DNA of 64,000 bases from contig CM031562.1 of assembly GCA_018466975.1 (NCBI GenBank), forward strand, positions 1,302,001-1,366,000, written 5' to 3'. Numbering within the stretch: position 1 is the stretch's first letter; each line of letters opens with the position of its first letter. A program made the translations under genes and the position numbers. The notes beneath the pieces were generated by a model. It was not told the origin of the DNA. It worked only from the letters and a program-made list of their open reading frames with translations, and did not search any database. The stretch is from Sparassis latifolia (lineage: Eukaryota > Basidiomycota > Agaricomycetes > Polyporales > Sparassidaceae). Shown one piece after another: positions 16,501-28,191 of the stretch.

Positions 16501-16934
16501 GCGCATCAATGTCAATAATCTCGTCTTCTAATCCCACTCGTGTATTCAGCACCTCGCCTTCATCTTCAACATCTTCAACGCGTGCACGTCGGTCATGTGT
16601 CGGCTGCGCAGTGGGAGCATCTTCAACTTCACCTCGCTTCTTCTTCCGAGAACTTCTGTCAGATTGAGTTGCACGTCGCTTTGCCATGAGATTGATGGGG
16701 CCGTATCTCTGGTCTTTTTAGCCCTTTTATAGTTCTTTCCCTTGTGATATGTAGTTCATGAAATAAGGTTACGAGATATGAATCTCTGGGAGATCTCCGA
16801 GATAGTCTGAGTCCTGTTTAAGCCCACGGGTATTGGACGGGTATGAAGGGTCAGTACATGCATACCCGTACCCTTACCCTCCAGTACCCCTACCCCTAAC
16901 CCCTACGGGTTACCTGTACCCCTGCTCTGCACTA
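13590..16934 (-). mobile_element. Complete hAT transposon with TIRs and 8-bp TSD
   Basis: The left end TAGTGCAGAGCAGGGGTA (13,590-13,607) is the exact reverse complement of the right end (16,917-16,934). Flanking 8-mers are ATCACCCC and ATCGCCCC, one difference. Total length is 3,345 bp with one transposase gene on the minus strand. The first and last 130 bp are packed with GGGTA/TACCC motifs in both orientations, as in hAT subterminal transposase-binding regions. Confidence 0.95.
13755..16687 (-). pseudogene. hAT transposase, BED-finger type, frame-broken
   Basis: Read leftwards from MAKRRATQSDRSSRKKKR (16,687), with about nine exons and introns of 45-75 nt. Domains are a basic N-terminus, a BED-type zinc finger (CANRGCKMKIAWW, then HIRKC, near 16,290-16,190), the conserved RPFAIVEDRGFQNLMKTG block near 15,930, the catalytic core with EFDGELNFATDAWTSP and RCFDHVVNLVAKSL (near 15,360), and a hATC dimerisation domain (VAWWYTRCVEFPRLARMAMS) ending at stop 13,755. 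Damage: a one-base frame break after the BED finger near 16,190, another near 14,885 after LEY, and VDVEC where the family has VDVER. The transposase should act in the nucleus on its own TIRs, but this copy is very unlikely to be active. Confidence 0.9.
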
Positions 16935-17100
16935 ATCGCCCCGCTGAATCACTGCCCATCACGCCATATCTCGCAATCCCGTCCGCTCACGCTCCTACTC
17001 AATCCGAGGGGTTGTCCTTCACCGGGCCCGCCCGAGCACCTAATAAACACCCGCCTGCCTCGGAGGCATATCTCCCATCCTGAACTCAGTCTCCCATCCA

Positions 17101-17813
17101 TGGACACCAGCATCATCCTTCACAAATACACCCTCGTGGAAGCCCTTCTTCGCATTGAGATCTTTACCGAGCCCTTCAACCTGATCCTGTGGAAAGCATG
17201 GGCAGTCCAAATGCACATCCTGCTGGTGAGGCTCCTGCGAGCATATGTTCCTTCGCTGTCCAGTCCTCACACGTCCCTCAGGTCTTCATGGTCCAAGCCC
17301 AGTCTGAAGCGGCCAGCATGGGGATCATCCTACCCCTTCCGCGCGATATTCCTGTCCTCACCCAAGTGGAAATACATCTTGCGACGGCTCGCACCATGGA
17401 AGCCGGCTGTCGGATGGTCCCTCGGATTGCTGACCACCTTCCTGCTGTCATTTCTCATGGTTTGACTGCACGCGTTCTGTATGATAACCCGCTGTCCGCG
17501 AGGACTTTGGTTTGGGTCACCCACTGGATGGTCTCCCTGACATTGGTGTGCAGTCGTCCTATCCCCATTTCCCTGAGATCGCGTTCCTTAGTTCTGCTTT
17601 ATTGTCTTTGGAACCTTGCACCTTTGGGTTGAGACATTGCGCAATGCGGCCCACGAACTGTACGATGTCATGTGCGGGATCACCGGTAGATGCGAGTTGG
17701 CGGATGGTACTTTGAGGCAGTTGCGGATCATAGTTGAGGAGTTAGAAATAGCATTCGGGCTCGTAGCGTTCCCTCCTCCAATAACCAGCTTCCAATTGCT
17801 GTCGGACTAGGGT
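17101..17813 (+). CDS. Unrecognised small gene just right of the hAT
   Basis: ATG at 17,101 begins MDTSIILHKYTLVEALLRIE and continues to about 17,226, where GTGAGGC could be a donor. The final stretch VETLRNAAHELYDVMCGITG...FQLLSD (about 17,628-17,810) ends at TAG and looks protein-like. The middle frame is uncertain. The hAT inserted about 160 bp upstream of the ATG, in what should be the promoter. No domain was recognised; it may be a fragment. Confidence 0.35.
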
Positions 17814-17898
17814 CTGTTGTGTAGCACCCTGTGGTATCTCCAAAATGTGAGACCTCTTCGTGGATGCGATTCCCACCTCAGCGCGCTATGTGTCCCTT
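17814..17898. other. Short spacer before the LTR fragment
   Basis: Nothing recognisable. Confidence 0.4.
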
Positions 17899-17997
17899 CA
17901 ACGTGTTGGATCACATGGTCTGGTAATGTAAAGGGAACAAAGAAAAGAGAAAGAAAGGAAAAGAAAAGACATGCCATAACTGAGGAGCGTTGTAACA
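17899..17997 (-). mobile_element. LTR end fragment of the 641-bp family
   Basis: About 100 bp from GTTGGATCACATGGTC to GCGTTGTAACA match the outer end of the Gypsy LTR. It abuts the last exon of the PP2C pseudogene right after DEWYC, so the element cut off the gene's 3' end. Confidence 0.85.
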
Positions 17998-19268
17998 AAC
18001 AGTACCATTCATCCACTGTACGGTCATTCAAAAGTGCCACCACAATGAACATCATGTTGTTGCATTTTACAGGATCCTCCACAAAGATGTGAGGCACAAG
18101 ACAGAGGTCACATAAGTCTTCACAGATTTCCGGAAGTGCCTTTTGATGGGAGATGAGCAATCAGATGGCATCGATAACTTGCTGTGATGTCACGCAGTTC
18201 CAGATACCTACATAAATTGATAAAGGTGCTGATACTATGAAACTGTTTCACTCACCATCACTTGCAAGGACCAGAAACTCATTCTTCTCAGTGAGCTGGT
18301 GCTCAACCACCTTGAGATCACAAGTAACTGCCTGTCGTTTGGGCGGAAGGGATTTGGCTTTGTACTGAAAGTCACCCAGTGCTCTCGACATAGCGAGATC
18401 ACCTATTATCTTAGTTGTGAGATGGAGTAGCAGACAGCATAACTTGAAATCTTCACTTACCATTAACCCGTCCTTTTAAAACACTGCAACCAGCAGCATG
18501 AATACGAGCCATCTCAGCTATCAACATAGAGATGTCAGAATCTATACCAAATAACAGGAATGAAAATGTACAGCAGGACTCGGGTTTGTGATCATTACTC
18601 AATGGCTTGGCAGCACCCTTAACACTAATTACACATTGTGAATCACCAGCATTGACCTAAGATGGGTTATTAAGAGAAATACATAATAGATTGCTATTGA
18701 AGAATGCACAACATAGAGTTGCCCATCAGGAGTGAGTAAAGCAGTGGTTGCTGTACAACCTACTGTCCGACTGGTGAGAACTGAAAAAAAAATCTTACGT
18801 CAGATACTGGACCACTGAATATAAGACATTTACCTTCACGCATATCTGAGTTGGTCTCCGTAAATGCATTCTTCAGTGCTGTGACATAGTCCTTGGTACG
18901 GTAAGCTTCATTGGCCAACAGTCACTTGTGAAGGTTGTCCCCAGCATACTCTGCAGCACTGCAGCCTGAAATAGCAGGTTTGAAACCAAATGATGTATAT
19001 ATTTGAGGAGATCATTTGAATGTACCGCCGTGCCCATCATAAACAGCAAAAAAGGCCTTGTTCTCTTTCGAGGCCTGGGGTACTGGCAAACTTAATGTTA
19101 TAGTGTGCACATCTTCCATAGCTTAAGCATGCAAAGAAAAAGAATTAGAGTGGCTGTCAGCATGTGAGGAATGGAATGTGAAGATCACTCACTAATTCGC
19201 CATCCCTGTAATGCCACGGCCGCATAGATGCATTGAGTATTGCCACCACGTTCAGTGGTATTTAGAGT
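17998..19268 (-). pseudogene. PP2C-family Ser/Thr phosphatase (Ptc2/Ptc3-like), decayed
   Basis: Minus strand, about seven exons. In order they show TTERGGNTQ...ALQGWRI near 19,250-19,195, MEDVHTITLSL and FFAVYDGHGG near 19,120-19,030, AEYAGDNLHK then LLANEAYRTKDY near 18,960-18,840, SRTVGCTATTALLTPDGQLY and [18 protein letters not shown] near 18,780-18,605, [10 protein letters not shown] near 18,510, GDLAMSRALGDFQYKAKSLP near 18,390, EFLVLASDGE near 18,260, and EICEDLCDLCLVPH...DEWYC near 18,130-18,000. These cover the metal-binding PP2C motifs (ED, DGHGG, GDS, GD). A TGA interrupts HK*LLANEAYR where the family has HKRL. Introns sit at typical positions, so it is a DNA-level copy, not a retrocopy. 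The 3' end is cut by an LTR. Confidence 0.88.
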
Positions 19269-20594
19269 TTCTGAATATTTGATGTTAGTATGAGATGCAA
19301 ATGAATACTAAAGTTGTAGAGTCTGCTTTATAGTATGAACCAGGTTCAAAAAAGAGATAGCCTTCCTGTAACATCGACTGAGTCAGAGGCTTGAGTTCAG
19401 TTTCCCTTATTATAAACTCAAAGTTAATGACATGTATCACCACGATATCTTGAAAGTCCGAGCCCATGCTATAACTTGAAAAATCTCTGATGACCCTGAG
19501 CGACTTCGAATGGTAGTTGTGGCATCTGAGTCTGCTGGCAGGCGAGGTGCCGGCATGTTCGGTTATAATTTCTGAGATATGAAGGAATCGTTCTTATACA
19601 GGATGAGCTCTAGAGGGCGCTTATCCTGTCACGATGTTTTCCCCAAACTGTGGGAACAATTTTTGACTATAACTTTTGTATGCATGACCTAGGATTAGGG
19701 CTGAGTTTGTAGGAATGCCATAAGGGTTAGGGTTAGGCTTCGTCTACAAATGTTCTAACAGCTACTGACTGTAACTACAAGCAGATATTCAAGAAATGTT
19801 GTATTGAAAACCGATGCAACTTGTACGAATAGCTATCAACAGATGAGTGGCTGTGGCACTTAGATTAGATAACAGATGTCAGCTGTACTTCAATATACAG
19901 CGCAACCACAAAGGCATATGGATGTATATATTAAGTGTGATGTGAGTATGCCAAATGTGGAATGCTCCTGTGGTTATGATTGTTCACAGATGTTTATATT
20001 GAGTGCAATGCGGGTATGTTAAATGTGGCACATTCCTGTGGTCATGACTGTTAGTTGTGGGCCTGATCACAGAGGCGAGTGAATGGATGTGTCCTTGCAG
20101 TGCGGATACCTATCTGGAGTGCAATGTCTAAACAGTCAGAAATGTTTCATGTGGCACACATCTAGAGTTGTGTTCCTTGGTTGCAGTTGTGACCACAGGC
20201 ATGTGGAAATGTGCATATTACCTGTGGGGACCCGTATTATAGTGGTCGGTGTGATTGCAATTCAGAAGGGCCCGTGATAACAGATAGATGCAGATCTGTG
20301 CATTGAGACTATCACCATTGGATTCAGGGCAAAAATTAGACCTAATTCACACCCTCAAACATTAAATTCTATTGAGATTTGAGTGAGAAACAACCTTAAC
20401 AGCGCTGAGATAAACCAAAAGAAAGATGCTTGGTCAGCATCCCAATTGGGCAACTGACTTACATAAGGTACCCATGACTCCCCGGGTCATGCTCCGATTT
20501 TTCCCGCATTTTTCCGCATTTATTTGAAGTTTCTAACCTCATAATACACTTGCCTAAATCCAGAAAGTCAGCTGCCTTTCATGGGCTTCCACGC
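19269..20594. other. AT-rich non-coding DNA with degenerate repeats
   Basis: No gene supported. Between about 19,900 and 20,240 there are two to three degenerate copies of a 75-110 bp unit containing TATTGAGTGCAATG and TCCTGTGGTCATGA. A short telomere-like GGGTTAGGGTTAGG lies at about 19,724-19,737. Confidence 0.5.
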
Positions 20595-20639
20595 GCCCCT
20601 GTGGTCATACCCGCAACTAATGGTGATGACCACAGGGGC
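20595..20639. other. 14-bp perfect inverted repeat
   Basis: GCCCCTGTGGTCAT (20,595-20,608) and its reverse complement (20,626-20,639) flank a 17-nt loop. The CTGTGGTCATGA core also occurs in the degenerate repeats just left, so this may be an end of the same repeat family. Confidence 0.8.
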
Positions 20640-20689
20640 ATCCTCATTAGGGTGTTCTGCTGGAACTAATCCAAATTGGGCCATAATGA

Positions 20690-20795
20690 GCCCAAATTTA
20701 TGCCCTGGCCCAGGATTAAACCAAAACCTTCAAAAATACAAATATCTGTGAGCAGTCAACTTAACCACTTGACCACTGGGCTTTACACAACAACT
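20690..20795 (-). repeat. tRNA-like SINE head
   Basis: Minus strand: box A TGGTCAAGTGG fits TRGYNNARNGG, and about 50 nt later GGTTTAATCC resembles box B with one mismatch. The rest does not fold as a tRNA and there is no anticodon arm, so this is a Pol III promoter-bearing retroposon relic. Confidence 0.5.
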
Positions 20796-21329
20796 CAACT
20801 TCAGCTTACAAGTCATTTCATTGGTTCATTACACCAGGTAAGTCCGACTTTCTAGCTTTATCAGTACCCATCAGAAGGAATTAAAAGTCCGCACTTTTGG
20901 CCTTACTTGATGCATTTGTAATCAATTCTAATTAGTCTACAAGTCCGGGTTATCAGCTTTCTTAGTGACTCTTCTAGGGCAGCCTTCAAGCAACATAACT
21001 TCAGACCTTTGGCAAATGTAGGTGCTGTGATTTCTAACTAGGCTACAAGCTCAGCTTACAGCAACAATTGTAAAGCATTTTACAAGTCTGGGTTTCTTCA
21101 TCATTAACATCTACTTAGAGACTTGTAACTAGTCTACAATTCCGGGTTATTAACTTTGTTAGTAACTATTGTAGGGCTGCCTTTAAGCATTACAAATCCG
21201 CACTTTGAGAATACTTAGTAGGCATTGTAGCAACTTGTAACTAGACTATAAAGTCACACCTTTGGCATACTTAGGAGGCATTGTAGTAACTTGTAACTAG
21301 ATTATGAAGTCACCTTTTTGGCATACAGT
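20796..21329. other. Diverged repeats around CTAGTCTACAAGTCCGGG
   Basis: Several related blocks repeat the theme ACTAG(T/A)CTACAA(G/T)TCCGGGTTA and GGCATACTTAGTAGGCATTGTAG. They look like a degenerate tandem array with an irregular period of roughly 60-110 bp. No coding potential. Confidence 0.45.
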
Positions 21330-21670
21330 TTCTAGTCTCATTTTTTGTAGTGATTCTTACAGGCACATTTGTAACAGTTTCTAGTGTCAATTTTTGTAGT
21401 GATTCTTATAAGCAAATTTGTAACAGATTCCAGTCTCCTTTTTTGTAGTGCTTCTTATAAGTACATTTTTGTAGTGATTCTTATAAATACATTTGTAACA
21501 ATTTCTAATGTTAATTTTTGTAGTGATTCTTATAGGCATTTGTAACAGATTTCAGTCTCATTTTTTGTAGTGATTCTTATAAGCACATTTTTTGTACCAA
21601 TTCTTATAGACACATTTGTAACAATTTCTAGTGTCAATTTTTGTAGTAATTCTTATAGGCACATTTGTTC
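21330..21670. repeat. AT-rich minisatellite, about 50-bp unit
   Basis: Seven to eight imperfect copies of TTTTTGTAGTGATTCTTATA followed by variable AGGCACATTTGTAACAGTTT and CTAGTGTCAA. Unit length varies (about 30 to 52 bp) by loss of the second half. Confidence 0.85.
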
Positions 21671-21942
21671 TTGAAGTCAAAGCAAGTGATCTCAAAACTG
21701 TTATAACAAAAAAAAACCTAAAAAACAAGTTGTATAGTTTTCATTAGTAGGTGAATTATAATATACATTTTAAATTGAACTTGAACAACAGTGAGTCTTT
21801 TAAGGTTGATCAAAATTGTAAAAACTGCCAAAAAATTGAGAGACTAAGAAACTTTCTAGTTATTACCAGTAGACATTTTGAGACTCAAAAAAATGTCTAT
21901 TAATGTGAAGAAATTGTGGAATAACAACTTTCATAGTACTGA

Positions 21943-23137
21943 CACTTCAGGGTACCCTTTATCCCTAGCTCTTAGCAACAAGATCTTCTATAGTATGTCA
22001 TAGCTAAGAGCTTCTTAAGTGTCAGACTGACCATGGTAGATAGGGTAGTGGCTGGGCTATGGAATATTATTATGTGGGATATCCCAGGCTAGCATTCTGT
22101 GGCATTGCCTTTTAAGGATATCCCATTTAAGGACATCCCATTTTAAGGACATCCTAAAATGTGAATTATTTGTATGCTGACAGCTATTCAGGCTATTATT
22201 TGTCTGAATATATCTGTTAGACTACTATAATTACCTAAAGACCTATACTAGTCATTGTATTATTAAGATTAAAGAGTAACAGGTTCTTAAATGGGATATC
22301 CCATCCTATAGCATAATGTCCCAGAGTATAAGAAGTCATTGAGTATGTGTTTGTGAATGCAACTTTACTGCAATCTTAGGTCAAATGTCTTCCTTGCTTT
22401 ATTCAGGTACATTCTATAGTAGCAGACTTGACTAAAGTGTCTCTTATTTGCTAGTGTATAAGTAGACTGAGTTACTGCATTTCTTCTGGTTATTAATGAA
22501 AGTTATAGAATATTCAGGTTGGATGCAATATACTAAATGTGACATCACGTAAATTTGAACATTGCATTAGAAAAGATACAATTACTTTTGAAACATGAGA
22601 ATAAGAACTGTTGTTTGGCCTGTTATAGTTGTTATTTGATCTAATGAACATGTTATACATACCACTAATAGTAATTAGTATTATAACACTGCAGGTGAAT
22701 ATAAAACTTAGTATGGGATATCCCACTATTTGTGGATCTCCCATCTCATTTGAAGTATCAGTAAAGCACTGGTTTATTGTACTATGTAATTAAGGTTTAT
22801 ACAGTATGGCAGTAGATGAAAAGATGAAACAACAAATATACAACAGCTTAAAAATACATCTTCTGCTAACAGTGGGACATCCTTATGTACCCCTGACATC
22901 ATGGGACAACCAGTAATACTGGGATAAACAATTAATGTCCTAGCCTAGTAGGATATCCCACATAATAATCATTCCATATGCCCAGCCACTACCCTATCTA
23001 TGCCCTGGGCAATGCTACAGAATGCCTTGGGACATAATAGGTACTATGGTCAGTCTGACACTTAAGAAGCTCTTAGCTATGACATACTATAGAAGATCTT
23101 GTTGCTAAGAGCTAGGGATAAAGGGTACCCTGAAGTG
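21943..23137. mobile_element. CACTTCAGGG-family TIR element, complete (E2)
   Basis: The termini are CACTTCAGGGTACCC and its reverse complement, and long TIRs continue inward (CTCTTAGCAACAAGATCTTC, CTAAGAGCTTCTTAAGTGTC). It is flanked by a perfect 8-bp duplication AGTACTGA (21,935-21,942 and 23,138-23,145). 1,195 bp, with no transposase ORF, so non-autonomous. It contains many copies of a near-palindromic GGGAYRTCCC motif. Confidence 0.92.
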
Positions 23138-23145
23138 AGTACTGA

Positions 23146-23956
23146 CTATTATTGGTGAAAGTATGACACTTTCTAGTATTTAACATGCCCTTTAACTAAA
23201 TTTAAGATAAAACATATTGCTTCAAGATAAAACATATTGTTTGAAGATACAGAAATATGAAAAAAAAATGGGAAAATTTATCAGATGTGAAAGTCTATAG
23301 CTACTCTCACTAAACATAGTCCAAAATCCTTTTTAAACTGAAAGTGTGTGCTTTAAGCTTCAGCAAAATGACAGAATAATATACTTTACAACAGACAGAT
23401 TTATAATGTACTTTAAGCAGAAGTGAGAGTTTTCAGACTTAGGAAAATTTGTAAAAAAATATGCATTTGCAAGGATGGCATGCACAGAGGACAGACAATG
23501 ACAGTAATGAGTTTGCTAAAGTGCTATCTGATTGTAAGAGTGCAATAGGTGCATGAAAGCACTATGCATATGTGGGAGTGGTTATATTGATAAGAGCAAC
23601 ATGTGCTAGCAAGAGCAATGTGCATGAGCAACAAGGGAGGTAGGCTGATGAAAATAATGCAATATTGTGCGTATATAAGTTTGATCCTATTGTCCATCTC
23701 TCCCTACCTTTTCTGATCTTCTGAAAACTTCTTCTATAAAGGATATGTGTCAGTAAAGATTGCATGTCTGTGACCACCTGTACCCCTGTGTATACTGGTA
23801 TTGGTCTCTGCACAGGTTAGCCCCATTCATGCTCTACACTGGCTATTATAAGGGCAATGATAAACTAGGCTATTATAGAAGACTCAGTAGATACTATTAG
23901 GTGGTAACTCAAATTAGCACAGTCTTAAAGGCATCTTATTATAACCTTTTAGGAAT
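23146..23956. other. AT-rich DNA, no gene
   Basis: Short direct repeats (TTTAAGATAAAACATATTG / TTCAAGATAAAACATATTG near 23,200-23,240). Nothing else recognisable. Confidence 0.5.
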
Positions 23957-26560
23957 AGTTACTGCCATGCAAAGCAATGGCCCACTCCAAACTAGTAATT
24001 TCCATCTCCGCCAAGAGAAGTCCACTTGCACTGTGACAGGGTGAAAAACTAACCAGATGTTATAATATCTCGATGCTTGAAGTCCCATACCAATTGAAAA
24101 CATGAGAGTATCCCAAATCCATTCAAACTCACCTACAACTTGAAGGCTCGCATGAAACCATCATAGTCGCTACATTCAGAAGAAATATTTATTGGTCGAA
24201 AGAAGCTGTCAGGGGTTCTGCAGAGTGGTCTCGGTGATGGTTTACTCATCATAATCATGAGCCTGCCAGTGAGTGAAGCCTGCTGAGACTGTGCATGCAA
24301 CACTGACTCTCAGGCTCTGAGTCATCACTGTCACCACTTCATTCGATCAGTAAGTTCAATTCTGACAGCATTGTGTGTGAAAGGATCTGAAGTTTTTGAC
24401 TGCTAGTACTTCAAAAGTGGTTCTCCTAATTTCCACTGGCAGTATGAGCAATCAGCACCCTCATACTACCAGTACGCAGGCAGCTGAGTCCAACAAAGGA
24501 CTTTTTCCACTGATGATCACATTACAGGCCTCTCCAACTTGGACACCATGCTGAATCAGAGTGGCAAATCAGTGAAGGGCAGATTCTCCCTAAGCAACAT
24601 CATTGGGGGTGGATCGTTCAAGTCTGGCTCACCTTTAGCCTTGCTCGACTCCAGCCTAAGAGATAACTCATCTGTGGTGGCAGACACTAATGCTATGCAT
24701 AGAGATAAACTACTTCAGTGATTCAGGATGATTACTATTGTGCTTCAAAAGCTTCAGCTCAGCTGCTCGGATGGTGCTATCTATATTAAGGAATTACTAA
24801 CAACTGAAGCTGTGAAGTGGTGCCTTCAACTCACAACATCCCTCGCGAACCTATTCATCTGAGAGCATGAGGTGGTGTCAGTTGCCATTTAAGGCACAGC
24901 TTTGCGTACATTATATCATAATCCGCAAACATCCTCTCGGTCTCACGAACTCCCCTTTGTCTGTGTCACAAACCCCCAAATACCGGACTCTGACAAATGT
25001 CAGGAGTTTGGCAAGATGAACACATACAATGATGCAGCCCTTGTGGTTTAAACAGATGCTGATTTATGGCACTATTCATAGAAGGATGCTGATGGGAAGC
25101 CATTAAGTCCTAAAGTCTATCTAGCTTGAACATGGTGAGTCCTATATCAATCAGCATTATTAGCATGCTATTCACATTTTGGAATAGGGCAATTGAACCT
25201 CCATTCAAAGACCATGCCGCCTTTGTAGTTTATTTAATCAATGACTTAATCGTCATGTAGGATGGGAAGTGGCTCTCTCTTTTAAACTGTATCATTGGTG
25301 CATCCTCTGCCAAGACTCACCACCGACTCATCCAGAAGGACCTTTCCCTCACTCATTACATGGCCATCATTGGCATCAATATTAATAAACTCGTAACAAA
25401 GTTTGTTGAACCCAAGCCGAATATCAAATTCAGCCTGTATGTTGGTGAGACCAATGATAAGCTTTTCTGTTACATTCGATCTGGCAGCCTTTCCAGGAAC
25501 TTCGACATTAGGGACAGAGACATATCTATTCTGTGCAGTTCTGATTCAGCCCCCTCTTCCTGATACACCTGAGGATCTTGTAGGGAGCTTCATGCCATCC
25601 TGGTCAAGGTGCTTACCTGATATCACAACTCATTGTGAGAGCTTTTAGCACTAAAAGGTGATCTGTAGGTGCGCCTTTTATCAATGTTAACCAACACTGA
25701 GATGTACAGTGATGCTGTAATATAAGAAAAGATCCTACCTTGCCTCAAGTTAGCAATTCGCTACGTGTCAGCCAACTTTGGCCCATGTAATGACTTCATA
25801 CCAGGAAAGTCCCGAAAGTCCTCTGGCTTTACTGAGGTCTTAGAAGTATACAGAGTTCCACAAAAGTGGTGGAAGTCATTATCCTCTCTTCCGAAGAACG
25901 ACAAGAATATGATTGAACACTAACTCAAACACCAGTTGAAGGCACATGAGAAGATCCTGAAGATTTTCCTGAAGAAACATCACCTTATTTCTGCAGTAGT
26001 CATCAAGCTCTTGTTACAGATTGACACGGACAAAAGGGACACTTTACATGATATCTTGATCCAGGAGCCGACATCATGTTTGAATGACCTTCTAAGCACT
26101 TTCACCTGCAAAATTTCATCTCCCTTGATTCATATCGTCAACTCGAGCCTGTTTCTTCACATCATTTCCTACAGCTCCTTGCTGCAGCACCATGTAGTCA
26201 CTATTGCAAAGTACATCGATGAGGAGAAACGAGAAAACCCCACCCCAAATGATCTCATTGCCCCATTGCCCTTAGCTTCTCATTGGCAACAGGAATTATC
26301 TTCATTTCTTCATAAATCATCGTTGTTATCATTAGTGGGACCTGAAGAATTGCCGTCCTCTCTCCTAGTGGATGACGGAGTGTAGAAATCATCATTACAG
26401 AAATGCTTTGAAGAAGAAACAGAGCTGGAGGAATTCAGGAGGCAACACAAGTTGAAACCAATGGTGAAAGTCACTGGCTGACTTCCTCTGAGGCCCTTCT
26501 CAAGTGGTTTCGAGTTCAAGTTGTCACTATTCAGTCCTGTGAATGTTTCTGGGGTGTGCT
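23957..26560 (+). pseudogene. Decayed multi-exon gene, unrecognised, part 1
   Basis: Plus-strand protein-like blocks are separated by stops: SVKGRFSLSNIIGGGSFKSG near 24,570, HHRLIQKDLSLTHYMAIIGI and NIKFSLYVGETNDKLFCYIR near 25,320-25,490, and a 149-residue open stretch 25,936-26,385 (LIQEPTSCLNDLLSTFTCKI). Many TGA/TAA stops and frame changes show that it is dead. The first 40 bp (GCCATGCAAAGCAATGGCCC) recur at 31,457, so this is a repeated, probably element-borne gene. No domain could be named. Confidence 0.5.
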
Positions 26561-26618
26561 ATCTAAGCTTCAAGAACACACCCTATTCATCAATGTTATT
26601 AGCATTCCTTATTCAGAA

Positions 26619-27259
26619 TGTTACGCGGCAGCGAAACATGAGCATCAAGTCGAGTCGTCACGAGACGAGGTCTTAGTCTAAGACACAAGTCCGTTCAAGA
26701 GACACTTCTGGCGATGTCCTCGCACTGAAGGTCGATCAGGGTTTGTTCTTATGACTTGTAGTAGCTGTCTGCTACTAATGGTCGATCTCAGTCAAAGGCA
26801 AGTGAAAAGCTGGTTTAATGGTAACCCGGTCGAGATGGGGATCCAGCTCGACCAGGTCGTCTACTTATACAAAAGGTATCCGCAGTACTACGCAGTAATA
26901 CGAGATCGTTCATTGGCTAGATAAGGTGAAATGATGTCTGGGCAAGGTAACAGCGAGGAAGTAATATGTATGGAAAAGCTGAGTAAGATCGTGAGAGATA
27001 ATCAGTACTAATGGAGATAACAGGTCGTGTATCAGAATGAGGTAAAGATGAGGCATACATGCACGTCTTGCATGTGTGATAAGAAGAAGGTCCGGAGTTG
27101 GATCCGGTGTAACCCTAGACTAGGGGTTCTGGTCATCTGGATAGAGAATCGAAGGTTGCGCTCCGATGAGTCACGTGTTGGATCACGTGGTCTGGTAACG
27201 TAAAGGGAACGAAGGAAAGAAAAAGAATAGACGTGCCACAAGTGAGGAGCGTTGTAACA
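26619..27259 (-). mobile_element. Solo LTR of the Gypsy family
   Basis: 641 bp from TGTTACGCGG to GTTGTAACA, like the copies at 7168 and 36,411. The flanks are CAGAA and CAGGA, a possible 5-bp duplication with one difference. It lies inside the decayed plus-strand gene. Confidence 0.88.
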
Positions 27260-28191
27260 CAGGACATGAAATGACCCCATGAGAAACAGAGATAAAGAAA
27301 TGATGGCCGAAAAGCATCAACCAGCTACCAAAGGACTTAGGTATTACATTCAACAGTGACATATTTGGCGAAACATTCCATAGTGAAGCATGTATCACTA
27401 GCCTCATCTGCGGTGGAGTGGGCTGAATTAATGCCACATATCGAGAGTGCTGCAGGATGTTGAGTCTGACGATGATGAGGGTCGTGCCAAAGTGTTCAAG
27501 CTCATGCATAACTGGTATGACTTTGTCCACAGCCAGTGTGACATTGCAGAGAAGTCAGTCAAGTCGATTATGGCATAGATGCTTAGCCCGTGCGAGCAGT
27601 TTACGAATTTGGTGTGTAGGCATTATTGTTCTGTTTATATTTGCTCTAATAGTTTTTCATTATCACACAGGCTTCGTCATACCATAGTCTCGAAGAAACA
27701 GAGGCCATTGGAATGATTCTGTACATTTGAACTAACACTGCAGCTCATCAGACTTCAGCAATTTTTGGTGGATCGTCTGCAGTCATGAAGCTCATAGAGG
27801 CAAACAACCTCAATGTTCGCAAGATAATTGACCAGCTTACAATAGCAATTAAGTAAGTCAGCTTTGAATGATGTTGACGTAGTCTGACGTGTTTCATCAG
27901 AGCGATTCAATTGGGTGAGAATGAGTTCAAACTTACATTGCTCGGCAGTTTGGATTTTGAAGTCCACTCAAGTGAAATGAAGTGTAACTGGTATCACTGT
28001 ACATTCACTGCAATGATACAGGAACTGTTGCATACATGGTGTCCTCTCAGTCCTGTTGACTCATTCACTGACATTCTGCTCACAGAGAAATTTGATGAGA
28101 CTGGATTAAAGCACATGCGATAGAAGAACTGGCTAAATGTTGCGTGGCACCTCAAGCAGTGTCTCGTAGACTGGCCACACACTAGTGGTGG
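27260..28191 (+). pseudogene. Decayed multi-exon gene, unrecognised, part 2
   Basis: Blocks on the plus strand include FKLMHNWYDFVHSQCDIAEK near 27,500, AVMKLIEANNLNVRKIIDQL near 27,790, and ENEFKLTLLGSLDFEVHSSE then WYHCTFTAMIQELLHTWCPL near 27,920-28,050. Intron-like GTAAGT...CATCAG lies at about 27,853-27,900. Stops interrupt each block. It could be the continuation of the gene at 23,957-26,560 on the other side of the LTR. No family was recognised. Confidence 0.45.

Noticed and set aside
19724..19737. Telomere-like GGGTTAGGGTTAGG
   Set aside because: Only about two units, within ordinary AT-rich DNA; not a telomere or a convincing interstitial array.
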